Part shown: positions 34,773-45,435 of the stretch, one piece after another
Layout of the letters: each line of letters opens with the position of its first letter
How positions within the stretch are numbered: the first letter of the stretch is position 1
Assembly: GCA_019925795.1 (NCBI GenBank)
Contig: CM034312.1
Coordinates: 80,479,528 to 80,543,527 of the forward strand
DNA: 64,000 bases
Origin: Dendrobium chrysotoxum
Lineage: Eukaryota > Streptophyta > Magnoliopsida > Asparagales > Orchidaceae
Direction: 5' to 3'
Position numbers and translations under genes: made by a program
Notes under the pieces: model-generated
Told to the model about the DNA's origin: nothing
The model's input: only the letters and a program-made list of their open reading frames with translations
The model's database searches: none

Positions 34773-35889
34773 TCAATTGCATATATGGGGAGAGATGCGG
34801 AGTCATTAATGCCAAATTTGATTAACGTTTAAATAGTACAAAACTATGCTTAACAACATAGGATGTAATTGGAGTTTGATAGCCCTCAGATTTAGGTTGA
34901 GATTAGTGTTATTCATGAAATATAAATAGGGCACTAATCTTGATGAACTTCAAAGCTAATCAAATCTATTCTGATACAAAGGTTATAACACAATTGGTTA
35001 AAGCTGTAAGGACCTTATTATAAAATTACAAGCATTTAAATATAAATGTTAATTTAAAAAATATACAAAATGAAATAAATAAAATAAAGAAAAAAATGTG
35101 CAATTGTTAGATAAATATGAAAATTAATTTTTTTCTCTCGAAAATTAAAAGTTTTTAATTATTATTTTCTTTTATTTGAAGGGTGCAAATTTTGGATTAA
35201 GGAGCTGTTTAGCTTGCTTAAAAATGAATGTTAAGTAAAGTAAATGCAATATAACATCAAATTTAGGTGTTTGATTTGATGAAAAAGAAATATAGTATAA
35301 AATTTCAATAGATTACTCTTTTACTTTCTAATTCATTTTTTATGTCTAGCAAGCCAACTCCAATGTTGTCGCCCATCACGCGTTGCCGTCAGCCACCACT
35401 AGCCATTGATTTTGCTACCAACAACTAATTGCAAGAAATAGTCGCCCCACCATTGCCCTCACCTGTCGGCCATCATCTGCTACCACCCGCCACTGCCCAC
35501 CTCCCACCGCCACCTACCACTGCTGGCCATCACCGTCCATCATCATCATCATTACCGGCCACCATAATCATTTTACTTTACATCTCTTTTATTTTACTTC
35601 AAGTCAAAAAAAAAATCTCCTTCATTTTTTTTTACACTTATTTTTACACTTGTTCAAATAATTTCAAACATTTCAAATATATTACATTCCTTTTACTATA
35701 TATATATATATTTACTTTGTATTCTTTTTTCAACAGACCAAACAACCACAAAATAGAACTTAATCCAAATATTGCCAACTGAAAAAAAAGCTATCTTTTA
35801 TATAAACCAATATTATTAGTAATTTTTTAGCTTGCTTAATTGAATATGCCAGTCCATCCCATTTCATTGACTGACATAAAAATAATGTC
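34773..35889. other. Upstream flank of the ATL gene and unresolved repeat
   Basis: No TATA box placed. 35345-35570 is a CCACC/GCCAC-rich patch with CAT repeats (low complexity, open frame at 35429 not believed). 35195 (GAGCTGTTTAGCTTGC) and 35735 (CAGACCAAACAACC) could be ends of a decayed DNA element, unproven. Confidence 0.4.
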
Positions 35890-37093
35890 TGTTGTGTTTT
35901 GGAATATTCACGGCGTTAGAGAAATATAAAGTTTATCCTCTTAGCTTTGTACAAAGATTCAACACATAAATAGATAAAAGAGTAGAGGTGTATCGTTCAT
36001 AATAGACACTAGAATTTTTACATGGAAGCTCCTAAAAAGAAGGAAAAATCACAGGGTCTTGTCTAGTTTGAATGAATCAACTAATATTTGTAATTGATTA
36101 CAAATGATGCATTTCCTCAAAAAAAAAGCATCTGTTCAATATAACAAATATACATCAAATAGAGCACTTTATATGTTTGAAAGAATACAATGACATAAGA
36201 GCTATCCTCAAGAGAGTGTTGGCATGTTCATTTGGTTGGTAGGACTGTATTTTGACGAAAGAGGTCGAAGGGATCATAGCCGGTAAGTGATTGAGGTCAA
36301 AAGGATCGTAGTCGGCAAGTGATGGAGGTCAGAAGGATTATAGTTGGCAGGCGTAGATTGTCGGAGGGATCGAAGTCAGCAGGCGACAATACTTGGAGAG
36401 ATTGTAGTCCATAGACAATGGTAGTCGGAGGAACCATATTTGATGGGCGACGATGGAGGAAGGCTCTTCACTTTCTTCCAGATGGAGGTCCAACGATGAT
36501 GGTTGGGCAGAGGTTGAGTAGCGGCAATTTGGTGGCACAGATTCATCGGCGGTGGTGCTAGGGTGGAGCTCCAAGATTCTTTAAGTGCCAGAGCTCTTCT
36601 CTTCCACCTCCTCTTCCCCTATGTGAAAAATTGCTGTCTATTTATAGTTTTTTGGTAGTGGCATGCTCAATAAATATGGAGAAGATCCAGGATATCTTTG
36701 GATCATTTCATCGGATGACCCATATTGATTCCCTTGATCTTAGAGCATTTATCGAACATTTAAGTGCCTTAACAATGTCAGAATTTGACAATCTTAGGCT
36801 CGTTGGATTCATCTCGTCGAGCCGCTCGATTCAGCTATAAGCATGTCATATTTGGATATCGTTAGGTCATCCAATTAATACTTTGAAGGTTTCAAGAGTG
36901 TTTTGGCCCTTTGATTTGGGCTCGGATTGAACTGAATTTTGTGTCATTATGTTCATCTTGTTGAGATGCTTAGTTTGACTATATGCTTGCTGAAATCTGA
37001 GTTTAGATGATTCCGAATTTTAATTTAAAAGCTTCCACATTAGATTTGCATTGAGATTCGTGCCCGATCAAGACAATTTTTGGTGACTTATCA
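35890..37093 (-). mobile_element. Solo LTR, family A, with 5-bp target duplication
   Basis: On the minus strand it runs TGATAAGTCACC to CACAACA. The flanks are ATGTC at 35885-35889 and 37094-37098, exact. It aligns in patches with the LTR at 62495-63516 (for example CTCGTTGGATTC, GAGCCGCTCGATTC, ATTCGTGCCCGATCAAGA). There is no internal sequence or second LTR beside it, so it arose by LTR-LTR recombination. A run of AAGGATCGTAGTCGGCAAG-like units (36255-36400) matches the tandem CGGCGTC units of the other copy. The open frames at 36338 (-) and 36631 (+) are not genes. Confidence 0.92.
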
Positions 37094-37346
37094 ATGTCCA
37101 AATTAGTTCATAATAAGCGACTGACCTACATTTTTATTTTAAAAAAAAGTTTGCTAAATTGGAAAAAAGAATATCAACATAAAACAATGGAATGAAATGA
37201 TCTGTTCTTATTTTTCTTCTCAGTCTTGATTATAAATAAATAATAATAATTTTTTTAATGATAATTTGATTTATTTTGAAGGAATTTTCAACATTCATAA
37301 TAGTATTCTTATAAAAAAGAGAAGGAAAAAGACCGAATGAAATTCT

Positions 37347-37452
37347 TTTGTGATGGCTTTCTTCCTGCTTCTTAAAATATTTTTTAATATAAAAAAATTA
37401 ATTTTTTACTAGAAAGTTGCTTTAAGAAGCAGTAAGAAAGCCATTTGTTTCA
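37347..37452. mobile_element. Tourist MITE (family T), decayed ends
   Basis: Inner arms GATGGCTTTCTTCCTGCTTC and AAGCAGTAAGAAAGCCAT are intact. The outer ends are eroded. Confidence 0.65.
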
Positions 37453-37510
37453 TTCGAGATCGTTATTGACTATAACTACCCCACGACTCAGCCGACGCAA
37501 ACCACCACGA

Positions 37511-38454
37511 TCGCAGAACCGCCCACACTCACAACACAAAACAGAAAACTCTCCCCATTCGCAGACTCACGCATTTAGAACTGGAGAAAAGGAAGGAAAA
37601 CATAGAGGAAACCGAGTTCCCTTACTAGTGTTCGTCTCTCTGCACCACCCGAGCCCTTCCGGCTAAACCCCGCCGCCAGCCCGACCTCTTCTCCCGTGCC
37701 AAAGCCCTGCCTTCAACTTCGACATCCCGCTCGTAGTCGCCGACCTCTAATCATCCTACCTCTGTCAAACTCACCATTGCCGACCTAGCCATCGTCGTCG
37801 AGTCCTCCTCCTACAGTGCCCTAGCCGGCTGCAGCACAAGCCAACCAGCCCGAGTAGACCGTCGAGCCCCCCAACTCCAGTCGAACTACGGCCGCCGTCT
37901 TCGCTTGCAAAGCCGATGCCTTTCCCCGTGCGTGGCTCCACCTTCGGCCCTAGCCCAATCAGGCTTCTTCCTCGCCCCCCTTTCGCATAACCGCCCACAC
38001 TCACGACACAAAACAGAAAACTCTCCCCATTCGCAGACTCACGCATTCAGAACTGGAGAAAAGAAAGGAAAACATAGAGGAAACCGAGGTCCCTTACCAG
38101 AGTTCGTCTCTCTGCACCATTGGAGCCCTTCCAACACATCTCGCCGCCGGCCCGACCTCTGTTCGCGTGCCAAAGCCCTGCCTTCAACTTCAACATCCCG
38201 CGCGTAGTCACCGGCCTCTAATCCTCTTGCTTCTGTCAAACTCGCCACTATCAACCTGGTCGTCGTCGTCGAGTCCTCCTCCTACAGTGCCCTAGCCGGC
38301 TGCTGCACAAGCTAACCAGCCTGAGTAGACCGTCGAGCCCGCCGACTCCAGCCGAACTACTGCCTCCGTCTCTGCTTGCAAAGCCAACACCCTTCCCCGT
38401 GCGTGGCTCCGCCTTCGGCCCTAGCCCGATCGGGCTTGTTCCGCGCCCCCTCCC
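37511..38454. repeat. Tandem duplication of a 472-bp GC-rich unit
   Basis: 37511-37982 and 37983-38454 are direct copies, beginning TCGCAGAACCGCCCACAC and TCGCATAACCGCCCACAC, similar throughout with scattered substitutions. The content (CCCACTCGC, GAGGAAACCGAG, CCTACAGTGCCCTAGCCGG) looks like a GC-rich leader or promoter-proximal sequence, not a protein gene: frames break differently in the two copies. Confidence 0.9.
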
Positions 38455-38511
38455 CTTAATATATATTTTGTATTATAATATATATTATTATTTAAATATA
38501 ATAATAATTTG

Positions 38512-38514
<3 letters not shown>

Positions 38515-38576
<62 letters not shown>

Positions 38577-38600
38577 AATATATATATATATATATATATG
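38515..38600. repeat. (AT)n microsatellite
   Basis: About 80 bp of TA units with one TATGTTAATA interruption. It abuts the 472-bp duplication. The Tyr/Ile-rich minus-strand open frame here is spurious. Confidence 0.97.
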
Positions 38601-38659
38601 TTAAAATAAAATACAATGAAATAAAAAGAGAAAAAAAGGGGAAAAGGGTTTTTTTTTAA

Positions 38660-38850
38660 ATAATCATCGGCAATCGACAATGATCTTTAAACAATCATCA
38701 GCAATCGGCAACCGGCAACCAATAATCTGCAACTAATCGTCGGTGACAATTATCTGCAACCAATCGTCGGCAACCAATTGTCAGTAACCAATAATCTGCA
38801 ATCAATCGTCGGCAACTAATAATCTGCAACCAATCGTCGTCAATTAAAGC
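38660..38850. repeat. CAACCAATCGTCGGCAAC-type minisatellite
   Basis: Interleaved AATCGTCGGCAA and AATAATCTGCAACC words recur about six times with units of roughly 25-45 bp. Confidence 0.75.
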
Positions 38851-40880
38851 TTCTGAAGACCAATTCTAGGATCTAACAACATCTCAAAGCCCTTGGCTGT
38901 TGACTATCTTTCCGGTCGGAGGATTAAAAGGGCAAGTGCCCTTCCCAACCTCCCCATGAGGGGAGGGGATACCGAAAGGCTGTCGGATTTTCGAACAGAA
39001 TAAAGGACCCTAACATAATTAATTTCAAATAAATTTTAATAATTTTAAATGATTTAAAGGTATATAAAAAAATGATGAAATGAAAAGGGATGATGAGTAT
39101 TACCTTGAACCAATCAATTTTGAACCAATATGGTTGCCACACAGTCATATCATGAATCTCTCATATTGGAAGGAATCAATAATGTTACCAAATATCAATG
39201 GATACACAACAAATTGGAAGGCAATTAGTATTTAATTTATCTCATATAGCATAAAGAATGAGTCTTATTGGGTTGAATAACCTTTATGTGGATAGGTTGA
39301 ATATATCTTTCATATTACAATTTCAGGAAATATATACAACAGAACATTTGACATTTAACTGTTGTTTGATGTCCTGCAACAAAGAACTTCTCTAGGTTCC
39401 CTTATAAAAGTTCTTTGAGAAATCCCATGCTATGTGGAGATAGGCTTAGATCTTCTTTCTATAGATGAACATGTATTAAGACTTAGTATCTCTCAGAGTC
39501 TATGTAGAATCCAATAAAGCCCTCCAAATTTTGTAGTTCTTCAGATGGACCTAACCATCCATGCATGTGAAGAGATCATAAGAGTTACAAAAAATCTTAA
39601 TAAGCAATGCATAATTGTGTTTAACAATAAAGAGAAATCACAATTTGATGATTTGAAGAATTGATGATTCTCATAATTCATTAGGACCTTATACTCAAAG
39701 AAATTGATGAATTGTTTAGGTCACACACAACAACGAATGATTTGTAATGAATGTAATTTGTTGTGCTGTTATACGGGCAATATTAACAGACTTGTGAGCA
39801 GCATATTATAATTCACTTGTAAATAGGAGCAGGGTATTTGTAGTGCCCACAACAACTAGCCTACAAGGACAATGAGCTTGTATCGAACAAATTAGTCCAC
39901 CTACGAAATAAAATAGGGGAAATTGTAGCGAGCAAGATAATCCACCTACAAACACGAGCACGATCTCCTAGTACTTATTAAGCAAGCATCCTCTACTAAC
40001 TGTGCTAAATGACACTTGAAGGAATCAAAGTGAATCAATCAATATATATCTTATATATGCAAGAACTAAAATCTAAAAAGATGTCATGCCACTGGACCTG
40101 CAACCCTACTTGTACAAGCGGACAGAAGGTTATATCCTTACGATGATAGTAAAAATACCTTTGAAAATGACACCCTGCATGTGCTTCGATTAAAGTTACA
40201 AACACAAATGTCCGAGAATGCTGTGCATGATCACATGCTACAACCCACATGTGCTCTGATCGTCACATATGATTCCTAAATCCAATGATCTAAGAATATT
40301 GCGCTGGTCAAACATTCAAGTCTCATCCTCCTCCACGAAAGGATTGGCATCGACCTGACTTGAATCATAAAATACCTCCCAAATTCCTACGAAAATACAA
40401 GTAATATTTAATGTCGCCCCGATGATGGCTATGTTGACGTGAAATCTCAACCGGAGGGGTCAAATCTCAAAGACAATAAAAGATAGAATTCTTAAAATAA
40501 AATCTATCAACTAAAAACTTAAAATTTAAACTCAACCACCTCCTGCAACCGTTTGTCGGGCATGATAAATTTGAAGTTAACCTTAGCTCACAAAGAGCGA
40601 ATGTCGTGTCGGGTGTATTACTAAAGTTCATCCTCAAATAGTCTCTTACCAGCAGGGACGTGGCATGTGCTCTCTGATCGGGTGATTTTGCAGCAAAATG
40701 GCACCATTATATTACGATCACAGCCAAAGCCTGCATATTCCCTAACGGTTTCAAACCCTTAAGTAATGAATTATGGGGTATATTCGATAGGCATAAAGCC
40801 CTCTGATAGCTAAGATGGATTCAGATCTATCTCCTTAGACAAATACTAACCCAGGTCTACAAGATATTCTTGGACGAAGC
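38851..40880. other. Non-coding, probably retroelement-derived DNA
   Basis: No open frame above 75 codons and no domain found. The region leads without a break into family B DNA at 40.9 kb. Confidence 0.45.
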
Positions 40881-40889
40881 AACCTATGG

Positions 40890-41290
40890 CTACCGATAAG
40901 GTATCTTCTATCAGGTTGGGTCGACTACCTCCTCTGACAAAGTAGACCAGGGATCATAATAGCCCGGGACAACAGAACTATGGGATCTTGATCGGGCTCA
41001 TCTTCGTTCCCCCTACCACCAGTTTTAAGTTCATGGTGATAAATTCTAATTCATAAAATTAAGTTCAAACCCTAAAACTGTTGTTATTATACGTTGGACT
41101 TACAACTTATACAACCTCTTTAATGACTAGCCTTAATCGAAAGTTCTCTCTCATTATTGGGAAGGGTAATTAACTATAGGGGCTTGTGCCTATAGGAAGC
41201 CAGAACTCAGATCATAAAGTCCTCACAAAATGAGGGCAAAATCTCTGAGTAGTGTCTCATCTAAAACCCAATCTGCCTTCTAAAAATTCA
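40890..41290 (-). repeat. Dispersed repeat family B, inverted copy
   Basis: The reverse complement shows CCCGATCAAGATCCCATAG, GTAGCCATAGGTTGC and AGAGAGAACTTTCGATTAAGG in the order seen at 12070-12430. Divergence is high. Confidence 0.6.
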
Positions 41291-41404
41291 CCCGGAACCT
41301 AAGCTCGTTAAAACTCTCCGCCGTCACATTAAACAAACACAAATAAGAAAAAGAGAACAGGCACAGAGAGGCCGGGGTGCACGTGGAATTTTCGGAGCCC
41401 ACAA

Positions 41405-41520
41405 TCTTTTTTACTGCTTTCTAAAATAGTTTTATAGTACAAAAATTTATAATTCAAAAAGCTTTTATGCTAAAAAATTGCTTTAAAAAAGCAGTAAGAA
41501 AGTCATTCCAAAGAAAACGT
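41405..41520. mobile_element. Tourist MITE (family T), left end eroded
   Basis: TTTTTTACTGCTTTCTAAAATAG and AAAAAGCAGTAAGAAAGTCATTCC arms pair as in other copies. The outer GGCTTCG end is lost. Confidence 0.7.
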
Positions 41521-41765
41521 TAAAGATCCTCCATCATGTTTTTTTTTTGTGAGATTTTTTTGTGTATCTTCTCTTCTCTCTCAACTATTTTTTGATGAGG
41601 AGTTTGTAGTCACCTGTAACATTTTTTTCTTGATATTTTTGGCTCTCTATTTTTCGCTTTAAAAAAAAATTAAAACCAAATATATTTCCATTGTTTCTTA
41701 GAAGAGATTGTCAGGGACTCATCCTTGAGATCTCTCCCTCTTCACCATAAACGAGGATTTTATCC

Positions 41766-41773
41766 ATATAAAA
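41766..41773 (+). promoter_or_regulatory. Candidate TATA box for the methyltransferase gene
   Basis: CCATATAAAACTC lies about 285 bp before the ATG, and the DNA from about 41800 to 42053 is CT-rich as in plant 5' leaders. Position is suggestive only. Confidence 0.35.
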
Positions 41774-42053
41774 CTCTTTAAGCTCGACAAACAAGCAAGC
41801 CATTAATTCAATTCTCCCATCTCAAAGCAATCCCCTCTCTTTCCCGTTAATTCTACTGCTATTTTTAATTTTACTCGCTTGATCTAATCTTCTATATCAT
41901 TATTTCCCAATCTTAGCTCTTCAACTCCTTTCTCACCAAGAAGATTTTGCTGTTATCTTTTGCTATTTACCTGTATCAATCAGGCTAGTTCAGAGATCTA
42001 AAACTTGTTTGTTTCTTTCCATTTTCATTGGAAGTTCAAATAATTTAGAAGAA

Positions 42054-43457
42054 ATGAGAAATGTGAACCAGTTCACAAGGTTTGGATTCAGGAATGGAGT
42101 TTATTCCTTCATCTTCCTCCTGTCCATTCTTGCACTTTTTCTCAGCATAACCACTCTCTGCATATTCTACCCTCAGAACCCCCTCTCCTTCAGCAACACA
42201 TTTGGAGATCAAACTACAGGTCAAGGAGGCTCCATCCAGCTCTTAGACTCCATCATAGAGAAGCTTATGGATCAGATGAGAGCTGTGGAGAATTCAGCAA
42301 TAGGTTCTGGTGAGAATTCTGAGCTCAAGGATGTGAGGCTCAAGCACACAGCTTTCCTTGCAGAGATTTTAGGCCTTACAGGATCATTGAAGTTATCACT
42401 AGCTCGAGAAAAAGAAGATATTCATCAACAACAAAGAACTCCGCCAACAGAGATTCATCCTCTGTCAAGAAGCAATGGAAGCCTCGATGAAACAGCCGAG
42501 TTCTTCCTCACGGAAGAGATAAGAAAATATACCAGGATTAAGCCCAACAGACTTGGAAAGCAGAATTTCATGGGAGCCAATAGGACCGTCATGAGCATAG
42601 GCCATGCCTGCTTCTCACTCAAGGAAGAGCTAGAAGAGTACATGGACTATGATGTTGGAGATTTCTGCAAGGATGATTGGAAACAAGCACAGAGACTAAT
42701 GGTTCTTGGCTGTGATCCTTTGCCAAGGAGAAGGTGCTTTGCTAGAGCTCCCAAGCTATATTCCAAGCCACTTCCCATCAATGAATCAATTTGGAACCTT
42801 CCTGATGACCGAAACGTCCGTTGGAGTGGCTATCGCTGCAAAAACTTCGTCTGCCTCGCCGCGAATCGGACGGGCAAAGGCTTCTTCAAATGCTCAGATT
42901 GCTTCAACCTCACTCACCATGAATGGCTCAGGTGGATGCAGGTTAATACTTCTGATTTTCTCATAGAAGAAGTGTTAAGTATCAAGCAAGGGGAGATAAG
43001 AATTGGATTGGATTTCAGTGTTGGAACAGGGACTTTTGCTGCTAGGATGAAGGAATTTAATGTTACAATTATTTCTGCTACTATAAATCTGGGTGCTCCT
43101 TTTAGTGAGATGATTGCTTTGAGAGGATTTGTTCCTCTCTACTTGACCATAAATCAGAGGCTTCCTTTCTTTGATAACACTCTTGACATGATTCACAGCA
43201 CCCGATTTCTTGACGGATGGATCGATTTCATCTTGTTGGATTTCATACTGTATGATTGGGATCGAGTTCTGAGGCCTGGAGGATTATTATGGATTGATAG
43301 TTTCTTTTGCAAGAACAGGGACCTGGAAGATTATTTGGATGCTTTTAGGATGCTGAGGTATAAGAAACACAGGTGGGTCGTGGTGCCAAAGTTGGATAAA
43401 AATGGAGAGGAGGTGTTCTTCTCTGCCTTGCTGGAGAAGCCACCAAGGCCATTCTGA
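42054..43457 (+). CDS. Probable S-adenosylmethionine-dependent methyltransferase (At1g29790-like)
   Basis: A single-exon, 467-residue type II membrane protein. A short basic N-terminus and one hydrophobic segment (about 17-38, VYSFIFLLSILALFLSITTL) fit a Golgi anchor with a lumenal catalytic part. The SAM-binding loop is IGLDFSVGTGTFAARM (317-332), and the downstream DWDRVLRPGGLLWIDSF (401-417) is the conserved post-motif of DUF248-type plant methyltransferases. Ahead of them is a Cys-rich stretch with RWSGYRCKNFVC and FFKCSDCF. The family is thought to act on cell-wall polysaccharides; the acceptor is unknown. The ATG at 42054 is the first in frame. The frame also stays open upstream to a TTG at 42009, which I do not use. 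The frame is intact. Confidence 0.9.
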   Translation: MRNVNQFTRFGFRNGVYSFIFLLSILALFLSITTLCIFYPQNPLSFSNTFGDQTTGQGGSIQLLDSIIEKLMDQMRAVENSAIGSGENSELKDVRLKHTAFLAEILGLTGSLKLSLAREKEDIHQQQRTPPTEIHPLSRSNGSLDETAEFFLTEEIRKYTRIKPNRLGKQNFMGANRTVMSIGHACFSLKEELEEYMDYDVGDFCKDDWKQAQRLMVLGCDPLPRRRCFARAPKLYSKPLPINESIWNLPDDRNVRWSGYRCKNFVCLAANRTGKGFFKCSDCFNLTHHEWLRWMQVNTSDFLIEEVLSIKQGEIRIGLDFSVGTGTFAARMKEFNVTIISATINLGAPFSEMIALRGFVPLYLTINQRLPFFDNTLDMIHSTRFLDGWIDFILLDFILYDWDRVLRPGGLLWIDSFFCKNRDLEDYLDAFRMLRYKKHRWVVVPKLDKNGEEVFFSALLEKPPRPF

Positions 43458-43540
43458 TCGTGTAATGTTTTGAGGTTTTGATGGTCATGGTCGTATATCT
43501 GTACAAAGTTTGTGACGAGCAGTTGGTCAGGAATGCGAGG

Positions 43541-43693
43541 AATTATTACGTGTGGAGTCTGGACGTAAGATGCGTCCAGATTTTGTGATAATACACAACA
43601 AATATACAGTAAATATACAGTTTTGTAAAGAATTGTGTATTTACTGTGTACTGTCACTAATCCGGAACGTCCAAACTTCACACGTAATAATTT
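43541..43693. mobile_element. MULE-type MITE related to the 5967-9507 MULE
   Basis: Palindromic ends AATTATTACGTGTGG and CACACGTAATAATT. Just inside the left end is a hairpin, CTGGACG..CGTCCAG, placed as the GTCCGGACGTAG hairpin of the large MULE. No clear target duplication, so ends are to within a few bases. About 153 bp, non-coding. Confidence 0.7.
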
Positions 43694-43982
43694 AAGTGTG
43701 GTTCGTCTGTGGGTAATAAACTATCTGTCTGGAATGCCATAACATGATGGTTTAATATTTTAGAAAAGTTTTGGAATTAGTAATGTAGTTGTTGAAAAAT
43801 TTATGTGAAACTATTGGTTATGTACATTTCAGGCACTGTCAGTTCAACCTATCATTTATACGCTGCTCGACTGACCCATAATCTTTTAGCAACCTTAGTT
43901 AACTTGAAACAAGCTTGCCTTTTTTTTACTTTTTAAAAAATTTTCACAAAAAAATTTTGATATCTTATGAAGTACTTTTATC

Positions 43983-44604
43983 TAGGGGTGTCAATATTTA
44001 ACACGACTCAAAAATCTGACTCAAAAATTTCAGGTTTGGATCAACTTGTTTGAGAAACGGGTAGAATTCGGGTTCAAGATTCTGATTCGTTTGTAAAATC
44101 GGGCCGGGTTAAGGTTGACATGAAAATCCGAAATCAACCCGACTTGACCTGGGAACCGTGTCTGCCGTCTTGTCTCGTCGACGTCCAACCGCGTGAGTGC
44201 GACAGTGTGTGACCGCGTCTTACGTCGCGTGAGTGCCTGATCACATCTGATGTCTAGTCTCATGAGAGGCTGAGAGCCAAATGTCGTCCTGTGCCGTCGT
44301 CTGTCCATGCTAGCCGGGAACGTTGTCCCGTCCGGTGTGGTTGTTCATCTACGTCGTCCGCACTAGCTAGAACAGCAGGGCTGCACTGCCGCTGTGCCTC
44401 CAGTTGTCCGTCGATGTCACCAGTCGCCTGGCTCCTGTAGTGCATGCAAATGCGCCTGATCCTAACCCGCGTGGGTCGAGTCAGGTCCGGATTGACAATT
44501 CTGATCCGTTTGAAAAACTAGGTCGAGTTAGGATCAACCTGTTTGAACCGGGTCAACTCAGGTTGAACCCGAATCTGACACGTCAACTTTTTTTGACACC
44601 CCTA
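43983..44604. mobile_element. Non-autonomous hAT element with exact 8-bp target duplication
   Basis: TAGGGGTGTCAA at the left is inverted at the right (TTGACACCCCTA). The flanks CTTTTATC at 43975-43982 and 44605-44612 are identical. The subterminal regions hold many CGGGTT/AACCCG, GTTGAC and TTGTTTGA words in both orientations. The GC-rich centre has repeats of GTCGTC and CGCGTGAGTGCC. Open frames inside are fortuitous. Confidence 0.92.
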
Positions 44605-44612
44605 CTTTTATC

Positions 44613-45195
44613 TATATATGTTGGTTCTTCAAACAAAGATAAGACACAAAACATTCTCTATTATGACAAATATTTTAGCACACAAATATTATTATTATGA
44701 TAAGTGGAGAATTTTTAATGTTTAGGAGCATGCAACATAAGGAACATTGCTGTTCATTGCATGGGAAAGTTAAATACATTCATTTGAAAATATCTTATAT
44801 ACAGTATCAAAAATAAAAATAAACTAGGTTCTCAATCTTGTTAGTACAAATGTGTAATTAATTAATTAATTAATCCTGTTATTTTGAAATAAATAAATAG
44901 TTTTAGGTTGTGAAATAATTAGTTGTAATCAATGGAGTTTTATGTAAATGGTACTATAGCAACATCCACGCTTCATAGTGCAGAAGACAACAAATACGGA
45001 TAAAGGTGACATGAAAAGAATACTGGCAAAGCTTATTATATAAAGGTTCTGAAGTGAATAGTCACATTTGTTTGCAAAATATATGTTTTTTTTTTAATTT
45101 TTTTGGCAAAAATGAGGGCAAAAATAGAAATTTATTTTACATTTATTAATTTTTTTTATTGTAGATTGTTCTCTGCCACATTGCTTAAATACCTT
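44613..45195. other. AT-rich spacer between hAT and copia element
   Basis: Nothing recognised apart from an (AATT)n stretch near 44855. Confidence 0.5.
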
Positions 45196-45200
45196 ATTGA

Positions 45201-45382
45201 TGTAAGCAAGAAAGGACTGTACCTTCTTGTCTACGTGGCAATCTCTTCTTACTGCCTCTAATAACCGTCCTTTACGTATTTGTCTATATATATTTTCTAT
45301 AGCAATGTAATATATATGAAATAAAATATAGTCCTTCTTCTTTATTTCCGTTGTCTTCTCTTTGTTGTTCGTCATTTCCACA
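45201..45382 (+). repeat. 5' LTR of the copia element
   Basis: 182 bp, TG..CA. It has a TATATATATT promoter core at about 45284-45293, AATAAAATA at about 45319, and a pyrimidine-rich R/U5 ending TTTCCACA directly before the primer-binding site. Confidence 0.9.
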
Positions 45383-45435
45383 TGGTATCAGAGCAGTAAT
45401 CATTCCTGGTCCCTCTTCTTCCAGTCAAGAATCTC

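Noticed and set aside
35429..35782. Pro/His-rich 117-codon frame
   Set aside because: CCACC/CATC low-complexity DNA followed by a Phe/Tyr-rich tail from AT-rich sequence; no motif.
38492..38680. Tyr/Ile repeat frame
   Set aside because: Translation of the (AT)n microsatellite.
42009..42053. Upstream extension of the methyltransferase frame
   Set aside because: It begins at TTG and adds a Ser/Phe stretch not expected in the family; the first ATG is at 42054.
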